Source: DATNPX01 sp036702975
Lineage (GTDB): Bacteria; Cyanobacteriota; Vampirovibrionia; Obscuribacterales; Obscuribacteraceae
NCBI GenBank assembly: GCA_036702975.1
Contig: DATNPX010000020.1
Location: forward strand, 62,001 to 126,000
Reading direction: 5' to 3'
DNA: 64,000 nucleotides
The notes beneath the pieces were generated by a model. That model saw only the letters and a list, made by a program, of their open reading frames with translations, was not told the origin of the DNA and searched no databases. Shown here one piece after another: positions 34,661 through 43,459 of the stretch; the first letter of the stretch is position 1, and each line of letters starts with the position of its first letter. Both the position numbers and the translations under genes were made by a program.

Positions 34661-36646
34661 ATGACTGGCGAATTGGAAAAAAACAGCATTGTCTATTTCA
34701 CCGTCGCCACCGCCGGGCACGTGGATCATGGCAAAACCTCTTTGCTTCGTGCGTTGACGGGAATAGATCCGGATAGGTTAAAGGAAGAAAAACTTCGGGG
34801 GTTGACAACCGATCTGGGTTTCGCCCATTTGTCGCTAAAGAGCGACGACGGCTCCGCCATTACCAAAATCGGATTTGTTGATGTGCCCGGGCACGGCAAG
34901 TTCCTCAAAAATATGCTAGCAGGTGTTGGCGGCATTGATATGGCATTGCTGGTAGTGGCAGCCGACGAAGGTCCCAGACCACAGACCGATCAGCATGCCA
35001 AGATTCTTGCCTTGCTTGGGGTAAAGAGTGTACTGCTGATCGTCACTAAGATCGATCTGGTATCGGAGGTGGAGCAACAGGCGGCTGCCTTTGCTGCTGA
35101 AAAAATGTTGGCTAAATACAATCTGACCTGTGTGAACAATATTTTCGTGTCGTCGACTACAAAACGCGGGCTCGACGAAATCGTGCCCGCGCTTTTGGCC
35201 GGTTTGAAAAACGTGGTGGACCGAACCGAGAGGCTGGATTCTCCTGTTTATCTCCCAATCGACCGAGTCTTTATTAAAACCGGATATGGAACCGTAATAA
35301 CCGGGACTCTTGTTCGCGGAACTCTCGACGCAGGGAGCAATGTTCTTGTTGAGCCCGGTTCACTTTCCGCACGGATTAGGGGAATGGAGAGCTTCGGCAA
35401 ATCTATCAGCAAGGCACATGCTGGTCAGCGTTTGGCTATAAATCTGGTTCTTAAGCAGGCAAAGCCACTTGAGAGAGGACAAGCTCTTTTTGTCGCCCCA
35501 CCAACGGAGTGCCGTAATTTAGTAGCACAGTTTCATTTCCTTGATGGAGAAAATGTGCAAGATATGCTTGAGTCTTTGCCTGGACAACAGATTCGCTTGT
35601 ACCATGGAACTGCAGAACTTGCAGGTCATGTGCGCTGGCTACAGACGATGGAATGTATCAACAATATGCAGGCGCTGGTCGGGCAGATCTCTCTTACCAC
35701 TCCTTTAATTGCTGAGCCGGGCGAAAGATTTGTCATTCGCCATGGAGATACTGGTGTTATAGGCGGTACTATTTTGATCGGTGCGCGTGCACGCTGGCTT
35801 TCGCGAAAAAAATTGCAACCGCTGCTCGAACAAATCTTGAAAGATGACTATTCAGCGGCTCTTCAAATATATCTCGACACGTGCCCGCACAACCTGGCAC
35901 GTGTTGACTCTCTCCGTGCACTGTTGCCTTTGTCAGCGCGGACTGTCTTATCATCCCAGCTGCTGGAAAATGAGCTTATTGCTCTCGGTGACTTTATAAC
36001 CACAAAGAGTGCTTTGCTTTCGCTGGAGAACAAAGTGCTTGCCTGTCTTAAAGAACTAACTGATGAGGCGGTGCGTAAAAGATCTGCCAGTATTGAAGAT
36101 GGGATAAGCCTTGAGTCTCTGCGTATCAAGGCATTGGGGTCAATCGACCGCAGCGTTTTTCAGAATTTGATGAAAACAATTGTTGAATCCGGGCGCGCCA
36201 GCAAAAATGGTGACAAGGCTTTGCTCAAGAGCGAATCGCAATTGGCTCAAGCGCTAGGCCAAAATAGTGATAGTGAGCGCATGATCCTCGAACTTCTCGA
36301 GAAGAACATCTGTCTGGAAATCAAAGAACTAGCTCGGCTTTGCGGAGCTGAACTCAAGGATACTGAAGCTACGATCAATCGCTTGAAGAAAGCGGAAAAG
36401 GCTGATGTAGTTGCTTATGAGTTCGCCAGTAGCACGAAATCGATTAACGAAGCGCATGCTGCTCTTGGGCGTATATGGCAACAAAAACGCGAGATCTCTC
36501 CGAGCGATTTCAAGGAAATGATCGGAGTAAGCCGTAAGTACGCTATGGCATTATTGACTTATTTCGACGATCATAGTGTCACCCGCCGCACTGCCAACAG
36601 CCGAATATTATTGAAAGCTCCAAAAGCAGCTAAACCCAGTGAGTAA
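34661..36646 (+). CDS. selB: Selenocysteine-specific translation elongation factor
   Basis: This 661-residue GTPase delivers Sec-tRNA to UGA codons with a SECIS element. The N-terminal EF-Tu-like part has GHVDHGKT (19-26), the switch region RGLTTDLGFAHL (RGITIDLGFA in most SelB), DVPGHGKFLKNMLAG (usually PGHERF) and VTKIDL. The C-terminal winged helices end with the typical SelB block VSRKYAMALLTYFD..SVTRR..NSRIL. Neither tRNA-Sec, selA, selD nor an obvious selenoprotein is in the window, so it stands apart from the rest of the pathway. The stop overlaps the next gene's GTG start by 8 bp. Confidence 0.92.
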   Translation: MTGELEKNSIVYFTVATAGHVDHGKTSLLRALTGIDPDRLKEEKLRGLTTDLGFAHLSLKSDDGSAITKIGFVDVPGHGKFLKNMLAGVGGIDMALLVVAADEGPRPQTDQHAKILALLGVKSVLLIVTKIDLVSEVEQQAAAFAAEKMLAKYNLTCVNNIFVSSTTKRGLDEIVPALLAGLKNVVDRTERLDSPVYLPIDRVFIKTGYGTVITGTLVRGTLDAGSNVLVEPGSLSARIRGMESFGKSISKAHAGQRLAINLVLKQAKPLERGQALFVAPPTECRNLVAQFHFLDGENVQDMLESLPGQQIRLYHGTAELAGHVRWLQTMECINNMQALVGQISLTTPLIAEPGERFVIRHGDTGVIGGTILIGARARWLSRKKLQPLLEQILKDDYSAALQIYLDTCPHNLARVDSLRALLPLSARTVLSSQLLENELIALGDFITTKSALLSLENKVLACLKELTDEAVRKRSASIEDGISLESLRIKALGSIDRSVFQNLMKTIVESGRASKNGDKALLKSESQLAQALGQNSDSERMILELLEKNICLEIKELARLCGAELKDTEATINRLKKAEKADVVAYEFASSTKSINEAHAALGRIWQQKREISPSDFKEMIGVSRKYAMALLTYFDDHSVTRRTANSRILLKAPKAAKPSE

Positions 36647-37625
36647 ATCGAAAGCTATTCGCGCGAAGTCGTCTGTTTTTCCCGCCGAGAAAAGTCAATC
36701 TGCGGTCCTCATTTTATTTACGCTGTTTTCTTCGGCCGCGCTCGTTAACTTACCTTGTCTCGCGCAAGAGCGCCATGCGCTTACGAGTCAGGAGATCGAT
36801 GCTCGCCTTAAGAAGAATCCCAAAGATCCGGTTGCTCTGCTGGCAAGGGCGAAGGTCCGCACACAGGCGCATATGATTAGCATGGCTATAGAGGATTACG
36901 AAGCGGTTTTGAAGATGCAGCCTATGAATCGCGAGGCGCTTGAAGACTGCAGCAAGCTAAATATGAGTGGTCGTCGCTGGAAAGCAGCTGTATCCACTTT
37001 CAACGCCTTACAGAAGCTTGCTCCCCGTGCTGATGTATTCGCAGACGGAGGTGATGCTAAATTCCAGGTGAAGGACTACGACGGCGCTGCCCGAGACTGG
37101 AAGGAATGCAACCGTATGAAACCAGATGTGGTGGGGTATATCGAACGTGCCGGTTTTGGCTGTTTTCTTTTGGGTGAGTGGCTTCAGGGTGCAGAGAACT
37201 TTGAGAGGGCGTTCGAGGCACCAAAAACAGTTTGGCCGCTTGCAGATGCCGCTTTTGCTCAGGTAGGCTATGGACTTTCGGGTAAAAGTGACAAGCAGAC
37301 CGTTCTTTGGCAGAAGATCGCGGCGAGGAAGCCTGCGGATATGGACTTGTTCGATGGCTATGTGCTCGATTATATGAGTGGCAAGATAGATGCAGAGGCA
37401 CTGATTAAAAAGCGTTCGGCTGATCCGTATTACGTGGCGCAGAGCAACTTTTTCATAGGCTTTGAGCTGGCAAGCAAGGGCAGGACAAAAGAAGCGATAC
37501 CTTACCTGCAAAAGTGCGATATTGCGACATGGGCGCCTACCGATGACTTCAAATTTCCGCTAGAAGCAATAGCTAAGCGCTATGTGGCGAGAATCAATTC
37601 ATCGACAAAGCAAGTATCAAAGTAA
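36639..37625 (+). CDS. Exported TPR protein
   Basis: This 328-residue protein begins at a GTG overlapping the selB stop by 8 bp, so it is probably translationally coupled. It has a signal-like segment (SAVLILFTLFSSAALVNLPCLAQ, about residues 20-42), then TPR units from residue 50 to about 190. These include LLARAKVRTQAHMISMAIEDYEAVLKMQP and a DAKFQVKDYDGAARDWKECNRM repeat. A further TPR-like pair lies near the C-terminus. A periplasmic scaffold role is plausible; the link with SelB is probably transcriptional only. Confidence 0.75.
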   Translation: MSKSKAIRAKSSVFPAEKSQSAVLILFTLFSSAALVNLPCLAQERHALTSQEIDARLKKNPKDPVALLARAKVRTQAHMISMAIEDYEAVLKMQPMNREALEDCSKLNMSGRRWKAAVSTFNALQKLAPRADVFADGGDAKFQVKDYDGAARDWKECNRMKPDVVGYIERAGFGCFLLGEWLQGAENFERAFEAPKTVWPLADAAFAQVGYGLSGKSDKQTVLWQKIAARKPADMDLFDGYVLDYMSGKIDAEALIKKRSADPYYVAQSNFFIGFELASKGRTKEAIPYLQKCDIATWAPTDDFKFPLEAIAKRYVARINSSTKQVSK

Positions 37626-37837
37626 GTTTGTAGATGTCTCATCTTACATAGCCTGCGCTAAGCCGAGTTGATTTTTCAGCTCTTGCTGTACTGACGAACT
37701 TTTTATAGCAGAGAGAAAATCGAGTTGGCGAGTATGTCAAAGATGTTAAGTCCAGCTCTTGGCTGGAACCTAACTTTGAGGAGCGCCGTCTGCCCTCGCA
37801 GTTTACATGTTGTGCGGGTATCCATCGGAAGTGAGGA
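37626..37837 (+). other. Intergenic region
   Basis: This 212-bp gap starts with an imperfect stem (TGTAGATG/CATCTTACA) just after the TPR stop and without a T-run. The promoter of the following two-gene operon presumably lies here. Confidence 0.3.
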
Positions 37838-39154
37838 ATGGTCATGCAAGAGATGCCAAACGAGAAAGCGGCAGAAGAATTGAAGCGCAAGCCTAAATCT
37901 GACTCCCAACCAGAATTAGGAATGGAGACTGACAAAGCTCTTGCTGATTCCGATAAAGGCCGGGAGTGCATACTGATCACCGGCAGTAGTGGACTTTTAG
38001 GCCACGCTCTGTCTCATCACTTTGGTTCGCAGGGATATCAAATCGTAGGTTTGGATCAAGCCGGACCACCATATCCGCCACCCAATACAGACTGTCTTTT
38101 CTGCGATCTCACCGATGACGAGTCAGTACAAAAGACGTTCTTTATGGTTCGCACGCTGTATGGTAAGAAGATTAAAGCTGTTCTGCATTTGGCGGCCTAT
38201 TACTCTTTCTCAGGCAAGGAGAGCAACCTTTATCAGGAATTGACAGTACGCGGAACTGAGCGGCTTCTTCGGGAGCTGCAGAATTTTGATGTCGGACAAT
38301 TTATTTTTAGCAGTTCAATGCTTCTGTATAAGCCGAGTGAGAAGGGCGAAAAACTCAACGAAGAGTCCGAAATCGCTCCGACCTGGGAATATCCTCAGTC
38401 CAAAAAGGATACCGAGACACTCATTAAGGAACGGCGAGGTCACATTCCGGCGGTAATTTTACGAATTGCTGGTGTCTACAACGATGTTTGCCAGAGTATT
38501 CCGGTCGCCAATCAAATTCAACGAATCTACGAGCACAAACTCGAAGGGCATGTCTATTCGGGTGACGTTGATGTGAAGCAGAGTTTCGTGCATCTCGATG
38601 ATGTCATTCTAGCCTTTGAGTTATGTATGAATAACGCTGATAAATTGCCGCGTTACAGTGTCTTCAATATAGGCGAAAGCGATGCGATGACCTATGACGA
38701 CATGCAACGAATGATCGCGCGCGAGTTATTCGATGAACCGTGGCCGACAATCGAAGTACCAAAACCGATTGCGAAAGTTGGCGCCTGGGTCGAAGATAAG
38801 CTTCCACTGCCGGAAAAACCGTTCATAAAACCTTGGATGATCGATAGAGCCGATGACAATTACGAACTGGATATTTCGAAAGCCCAGCGTGAGCTTGGGT
38901 GGACACCACAGCATTCACTGCGCAACACGCTACCGAAAATGCTGGAAGGATTAAAACTCGATCCAGTCAGGTGGTATAAATTGAATCACTTGCAAGGGGC
39001 TGAGCATGCTGACTCTTACAAAACTAAGCCGGCTCACGAAAAAAATGAAGAACGTAAAACCGCAGGATTGCTTCCGAATCCAACTCCTGACAATCAGACA
39101 CCCTTGTTGCCACCGCCTTCTGCTGCAGACAACAGTGAGAATAAGGTCGCTTAA
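37838..39154 (+). CDS. NAD-dependent epimerase/dehydratase (extended SDR)
   Basis: This 438-residue protein has a Rossmann fold with ILITGSSGLLGHAL (GxxGxxG near residue 50), an acidic residue after VGLD for NAD and the active-site Ser-Ser-Ser plus YPQSKKD (YxxxK). The C-terminal LDISKAQRELGWTPQHSLRNTL is typical of nucleotide-sugar epimerases. A variable N-terminal extension of about 45 residues and a disordered Pro/Asn-rich tail of about 50 residues are extra. The sugar substrate is unknown. The SPW/VKOR gene starts 18 bp later, so the two form an operon. Confidence 0.88.
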   Translation: MVMQEMPNEKAAEELKRKPKSDSQPELGMETDKALADSDKGRECILITGSSGLLGHALSHHFGSQGYQIVGLDQAGPPYPPPNTDCLFCDLTDDESVQKTFFMVRTLYGKKIKAVLHLAAYYSFSGKESNLYQELTVRGTERLLRELQNFDVGQFIFSSSMLLYKPSEKGEKLNEESEIAPTWEYPQSKKDTETLIKERRGHIPAVILRIAGVYNDVCQSIPVANQIQRIYEHKLEGHVYSGDVDVKQSFVHLDDVILAFELCMNNADKLPRYSVFNIGESDAMTYDDMQRMIARELFDEPWPTIEVPKPIAKVGAWVEDKLPLPEKPFIKPWMIDRADDNYELDISKAQRELGWTPQHSLRNTLPKMLEGLKLDPVRWYKLNHLQGAEHADSYKTKPAHEKNEERKTAGLLPNPTPDNQTPLLPPPSAADNSENKVA

Positions 39155-39172
39155 AAACGCGCGGCTCCTAAG

Positions 39173-40579
39173 ATGCAAAAACTGGAATCAAATCCTGTTG
39201 GGCAAGAATTTGAAATCAAAGATTTCAGAGAATTTGCCAACCTTGATCAGCGAGAGTTCACAGTCTCCATAGCTCGTGCAAATTATCGGTGGCTGTGGAC
39301 TTTCGCTTTTAACATCATACTTGGCATATGGTTGATTTCAGGACCACACTTGTTCAATTACAGAAGTCGCGGACTCGAGCTTAGTGATACTATTGCCGGT
39401 GCTTTAGTTATAGCTTTCGAATTTCTAGCTTTCTTCCCGCGTCTAGCGCAGCTGCGATGGATTACTTGCCTGATAGCAGTATGGTTGATGATGGCGCCGC
39501 TGGTTTTCTGGTCTCCTACGCCGGCTGTTTTTCTTCTTGATACATTGATTGGCTGCCTGCTTATCGTTAGCGCAGTTTTGATACCAGGTTTGCCGGGCCG
39601 CGGTCTTACCCAACTGGAAGGACCAGACCAGCCTCCAGGTTGGACTTACAATCCATCGTCATGGATGCGACGTTGGCTCGGTATCGCACTCGCATTCACT
39701 GGATTTTTTCTTGCGCGTTATTTAGCTGTGCATCAGCTGCGTTATATGGATCACGCCTGGGACCCTTTTTTTGGCGATGGCAGCGACCGTGTTACCGGTT
39801 CATCGGTGTCGCGTTCTTTCCCCGTCTCTGACGCCGGCCTGGGCTCGGTCGTGTATATGCTGGAGTCACTCGCTGCTTTCATGGGTGACCGAGCGCGATG
39901 GCGAACGGCACCTTGGATTACCGTGTTTTCAGCCTGTCTGGTTATTCCTCTTGGTGCCACCAGCATCATACTGGTGGTGATGCAACCTGTCGTAGTAGGT
40001 GCCTGGTGCGGATTGTGTCTGGTCTCAGCAGTTGCCCTTATCGCTTCAGTTCCGTTGGCTGTGCATGAGGCGATTGCCGTAGGTTTATTCTTGCTGGCAG
40101 CGATTAAACAAAAGAAAGATTTCTGGCGCGTGTTCTGGATGGGTGGCACCATATCGGGTGCGGGAGCCAAAGATCCCGACCGCTTGAATTTTTCGCTCAA
40201 GCAGCGTTTCATCGCAAGCGTTCAAGGTGTCAACGTGCCTTGGACTCTCCTCGCCCAGATTTTCATCGGCGTCTGGTTGCTTGCGCGGCCCGATGTTCTG
40301 CCGTTTCTGAATGGACAACTCGCGGCAAACTGCGATCACTTAGTTGGAGCAGTTGTTGTCACCATCGCTACTATTGCTACGGCAGAAGTGACAAGAATTT
40401 TAAGATTGCTAAATCTAGTGATTGGAATTGGGCTAGTAGTCTTCGCGCTTGCATTTTCGGTGCATCAACCGGCCGTTTTTTGCAGTGAGCTTATATCCGG
40501 CATTGCCCTGTCGCTCCTATCGATTCCGCTTGGTCCGATTGCTGAACGCTATGGCGCATGGGATCGCTTCGTTCGATGA
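39173..40579 (+). CDS. SPW-repeat membrane protein with VKOR-like domain
   Basis: This 468-residue polytopic protein starts with an SPW-type module (IILGIWLISGPHLF near residues 45-58, then APLVFWSP) and ends with a second one (QIFIGVWLLARPDVLPF). Between them (about residues 170-300) lies a VKOR-like four-helix region: a Ser-rich loop with FPVSDAGLGSVVYMLES and the redox pair in WCGLCLVSAV (CxxC). VKOR proteins reoxidise disulfide-forming enzymes using quinones. The additional loop cysteine pair of canonical VKOR is not evident, so redox activity is uncertain. The SDR gene upstream may supply a linked activity. Confidence 0.75.
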   Translation: MQKLESNPVGQEFEIKDFREFANLDQREFTVSIARANYRWLWTFAFNIILGIWLISGPHLFNYRSRGLELSDTIAGALVIAFEFLAFFPRLAQLRWITCLIAVWLMMAPLVFWSPTPAVFLLDTLIGCLLIVSAVLIPGLPGRGLTQLEGPDQPPGWTYNPSSWMRRWLGIALAFTGFFLARYLAVHQLRYMDHAWDPFFGDGSDRVTGSSVSRSFPVSDAGLGSVVYMLESLAAFMGDRARWRTAPWITVFSACLVIPLGATSIILVVMQPVVVGAWCGLCLVSAVALIASVPLAVHEAIAVGLFLLAAIKQKKDFWRVFWMGGTISGAGAKDPDRLNFSLKQRFIASVQGVNVPWTLLAQIFIGVWLLARPDVLPFLNGQLAANCDHLVGAVVVTIATIATAEVTRILRLLNLVIGIGLVVFALAFSVHQPAVFCSELISGIALSLLSIPLGPIAERYGAWDRFVR

Positions 40580-40667
40580 GGGCTCCATAATTTTTAATAC
40601 TCAGCTAAACTAGTAAGCGATGAGGCGTTGCAAGCGTGGGCGGTTATAACCAGAGCATAGAGAAATC

Positions 40668-41129
40668 ATGCCACACTTGAACATCGACATCAGGGACTCG
40701 CAGCCTGCCGACCTTGGTGCTCTACAAAAACTCGTCAACTCTTTATACCTTGAAGACTGGCGCCCTGGAATGGTGCACATTCCAGAGATCCAAGCCACCT
40801 TTCGCGAACTACAGCGGCATCCCGAAAAGGGGCGATTGCTCTCCTTCGTGTGCGCCGACAAAGTGGTGGGCTATTGCATACTGATCAACTTTTGGAGTAA
40901 TGAGTACTCAGGCGACATCATTGAAGTCGATGAGATATTTGTCGATAAATCTAACAGAGGAAGCGGAATCGGATCACAGCTATTCGACTGGTTAGAGAAG
41001 GAGTCTGGGTCAAATGTCGTCGGATTCTCTTTGCAGGTTACTCCGAGTAATGTCCGCGCACGTAGTCTCTATGAGAAGCTCGGTTTCTCTCTCTCCCCAA
41101 ACAACCATTTCATCAAGCTCCTGAAATAG
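40668..41129 (+). CDS. GNAT family N-acetyltransferase
   Basis: This 153-residue protein is a complete GNAT fold. IIEVDEIFVDKSNRGSGIGSQLFDWLEKE contains the acetyl-CoA pyrophosphate loop (RGSGIG). The closing strand FSLQVTPSNVRARSLYEKLGF is the usual motif B. The acceptor substrate is unknown. It stands alone, about 90 bp after the VKOR gene. Confidence 0.88.
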   Translation: MPHLNIDIRDSQPADLGALQKLVNSLYLEDWRPGMVHIPEIQATFRELQRHPEKGRLLSFVCADKVVGYCILINFWSNEYSGDIIEVDEIFVDKSNRGSGIGSQLFDWLEKESGSNVVGFSLQVTPSNVRARSLYEKLGFSLSPNNHFIKLLK

Positions 41130-41291
41130 CTATAGTTGCTGGCATTACACGCGGTGCACGTTTCCAAGTTCGCATACTACAAAAGTAAGCAGCCGCCAAA
41201 CGACTAAATTGTCTGCAACGATTTCGCCCACAAAGAGAAAAGCCCCGCCAAACAGCAGGGCCATCACATGTGGTACCAGATAATTTAACGT

Positions 41292-41939
41292 CTAGATGTG
41301 AATGAAGAGTTTTTCTTTCGAAAATCTTACTTTTTTCAACTGTGCATGTTTGTCGTCTTCGGCACGATATCCGAGCGCACAAGCGACAACGGCGCTGCAG
41401 CCTTTTTCTTTCAGATTGAGAATGCGATCGACCTCTGGTTGAACAATTCCTTCCATGGGACAGTTATCGATTTTGAACGTGGCTGCGACAGTCATCAAAT
41501 TTCCGAGAGCGATATAAGCTTGCTTGGAAGCCCAATCCGCCAATTTCTCAGGCGTTGAATTCTTGACGTATCCAATCATCATGTCCTTGTACGCCTTCAA
41601 CGATTCAGCCGGTACGTTTCTAGTTTCGGAAATCAAGTCGACATACGTCTCAACTGACTTTTCGTTGATTTCGAGGTCTCTTGCCAAAATTACGAAGTGT
41701 GAGCAATTTACAACTTGAGCCTGATTCCAACATGCCGCTAAGAGCTCATCTTTCAATTTTTGATTCGTGACGATGACGAATTTGTATGGCTGCAAGCCGA
41801 AGCTCGATGGGGACAATTGCAGTGCGTCTTCAAGTCGTTCAAATTGGCTTGCTGGAATCTTCTTGGTGGCATCGAAACTCTTGGTGGCATAACGCCATCT
41901 TAATGCGTCGATTACCGCAGTGCTGGTCTCTGTAGGCAT
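41292..41939 (-). CDS. Nitroreductase-family FMN oxidoreductase
   Basis: This 215-residue protein is of the NfsB type. It has an RYATKSFD N-terminal block for FMN phosphate, LQLSPSSFGLQPYKFVIV, the central ASKQAYIALGNLMTVAATFKIDNCPMEGI and GCSAVVACALGYRAEDD near the end. These enzymes reduce nitro groups, quinones or flavin with NAD(P)H. The start ATG lies behind a good AAGGAG site. No pathway partner is adjacent. Confidence 0.9.
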   Translation of the reverse strand: MPTETSTAVIDALRWRYATKSFDATKKIPASQFERLEDALQLSPSSFGLQPYKFVIVTNQKLKDELLAACWNQAQVVNCSHFVILARDLEINEKSVETYVDLISETRNVPAESLKAYKDMMIGYVKNSTPEKLADWASKQAYIALGNLMTVAATFKIDNCPMEGIVQPEVDRILNLKEKGCSAVVACALGYRAEDDKHAQLKKVRFSKEKLFIHI

Positions 41940-42098
41940 TTTTTCTCCTTCCGTTCCTTGAGGATTTCTCTAAGCGTTCTCGCTCGACGTCCTCGGTTAA
42001 GGAGATGATCCTATCAGAATTGATAACAAGTGGACCGGTCGACTAGCTTTCGTATCGCGATGACAGATTGCTTTTAACGATTCTCAGGAAATTTAGAG

Positions 42099-42163
42099 TG
42101 CCGGAATGAAACTGTATTATGATGGGCTGGCTGTTTAAACCGGCAGCATCAGGCATTCCGGCA
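42099..42163 (+). promoter_or_regulatory. Inverted repeat TGCCGGAATG ... CATTCCGGCA before the OmpA gene
   Basis: Two perfectly complementary 10-base arms (42099-42108 and 42154-42163) lie 45 bases apart. The downstream arm ends 8 nt before the start codon at 42172. A TATTAT (42114-42119) sits between the arms as a candidate -10. As DNA the repeat could be a split operator around the promoter; folding in RNA would need a start upstream of the first arm. Confidence 0.5.
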
Positions 42164-42171
42164 ATTTAATA

Positions 42172-43353
42172 ATGAAAAAGTTTTGCTTCTCCACCCTCCT
42201 TACGCTCGCTGCTGTGTGCGGTCTACCTGCTGAGCTGGTGCGTCCAGCTCAACAACCTTCAAGAATGTGCGACGCGGCTATCGCTCAGAACCCAGCTCCT
42301 CTTGAAGACTATACAAGCCGAATGAAGATGAGCCCGGGCATGACCATCCTCTTCCCGGTCAGCAACGGTTGCGATCGTAGCGGGCGCTCAATGCCCGACT
42401 ATTCGATGGTCGTGCAGATCGAAAAGCCAAGCAGTGACTGTGCCTACAGTTTCAAGTGGACGATGACCGGTGGCCTTAATGCATCAGGCGTTAGGGCTGT
42501 CGATCAAGCTTCGAAGAAGGGCTCGCGCAAAATAAGCCTATTCTATAAAGACGGGGAAGGCTGCACTCTTAATGGCTACACGAGTGCGGTGTGCGTTTCA
42601 GACGCGATGTACCGAGATCTCAAAAACGGTACAAGCTCACCATTGGAGTTAGACGGTCCATTTGTGCAGTCGGTTCGCCATGCTTCCGCGATACCGCTTC
42701 CAAAGAACATTTCCAAGGTCGCAGAAGAAGACTTGCCTATACAAGTTGACGAGAAAAAAGTGACTGTTCACACGCTCAAAGTTGTTGGTGACAATCAACC
42801 AGCAACATCTGGACCTTTCAAAAGCGGTGGGTGGACTTATTGGATTCTCGACAATCCAAGCTTTCCTATGATCGTCAAAGGTCAGGGACCATTTAGCTGG
42901 GAAAGTCCAATTGTTCACACCAGTGACGATTTAGGAAGCAGCGATCCTAACGGGACTAACGGAACTAACGGGACCAAAGAAGGCAAGCGCATCGTTAACG
43001 ACTTGAAGAAGAAAGGCATCGCTACTACGAATGCGATTCTGTTCGATTTTGATTCCGACAAGCTCAAGCCCTCAGCCAAGCCAATCTTGAACGAAGTGTA
43101 TTCCTATTTGAATACTAACAAGTCGAATATTGCGGTGCAGGGGCACTGCGACATTGTCGGCGGCTATCAGTACAACATCGATCTCTCTAGACGGCGGGCA
43201 AAGTCTGTGTGCCAATACCTCACCGACCGGGGCATCGTGCAGGCAAGACTTAAGCCTGAGGGCTATGGTTGGACCAAGCCGGTAGCTAGCAACAAGACAG
43301 CCGCTGGCCGGGCAAAGAATCGGCGTGTTGTCTTCAAAATCATCGACAAGTAA
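42172..43353 (+). CDS. OmpA-family outer-membrane or periplasmic protein
   Basis: This 393-residue protein has a signal peptide (KKFCFSTLLTLAAVCGLPAE), then a Cys-containing beta-rich domain (about residues 30-255) of unknown family. A short Asn-Gly-Thr linker precedes the OmpA peptidoglycan-binding domain (about 275-393). That domain has ILFDFDSDKLKPSAKPIL, GHCDIVGGYQYNIDLSRRRAKSV and AKNRRVVFKI. It should tie the outer envelope to peptidoglycan. The linker is encoded by three near-identical 9-bp units (about 42949-42975). It does not look like an eight-strand OmpA barrel. Confidence 0.88.
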   Translation: MKKFCFSTLLTLAAVCGLPAELVRPAQQPSRMCDAAIAQNPAPLEDYTSRMKMSPGMTILFPVSNGCDRSGRSMPDYSMVVQIEKPSSDCAYSFKWTMTGGLNASGVRAVDQASKKGSRKISLFYKDGEGCTLNGYTSAVCVSDAMYRDLKNGTSSPLELDGPFVQSVRHASAIPLPKNISKVAEEDLPIQVDEKKVTVHTLKVVGDNQPATSGPFKSGGWTYWILDNPSFPMIVKGQGPFSWESPIVHTSDDLGSSDPNGTNGTNGTKEGKRIVNDLKKKGIATTNAILFDFDSDKLKPSAKPILNEVYSYLNTNKSNIAVQGHCDIVGGYQYNIDLSRRRAKSVCQYLTDRGIVQARLKPEGYGWTKPVASNKTAAGRAKNRRVVFKIIDK

Positions 43354-43459
43354 GTGTTAATGCACTTTCTAAGTGCTGTGGAATAGGGGCGGCCGTGGCA
43401 TAATCAAATGGGTCCTTTTGCTTCGGGGTGCGGACTTGAATGAGCTCTGCGGCTAAGTC

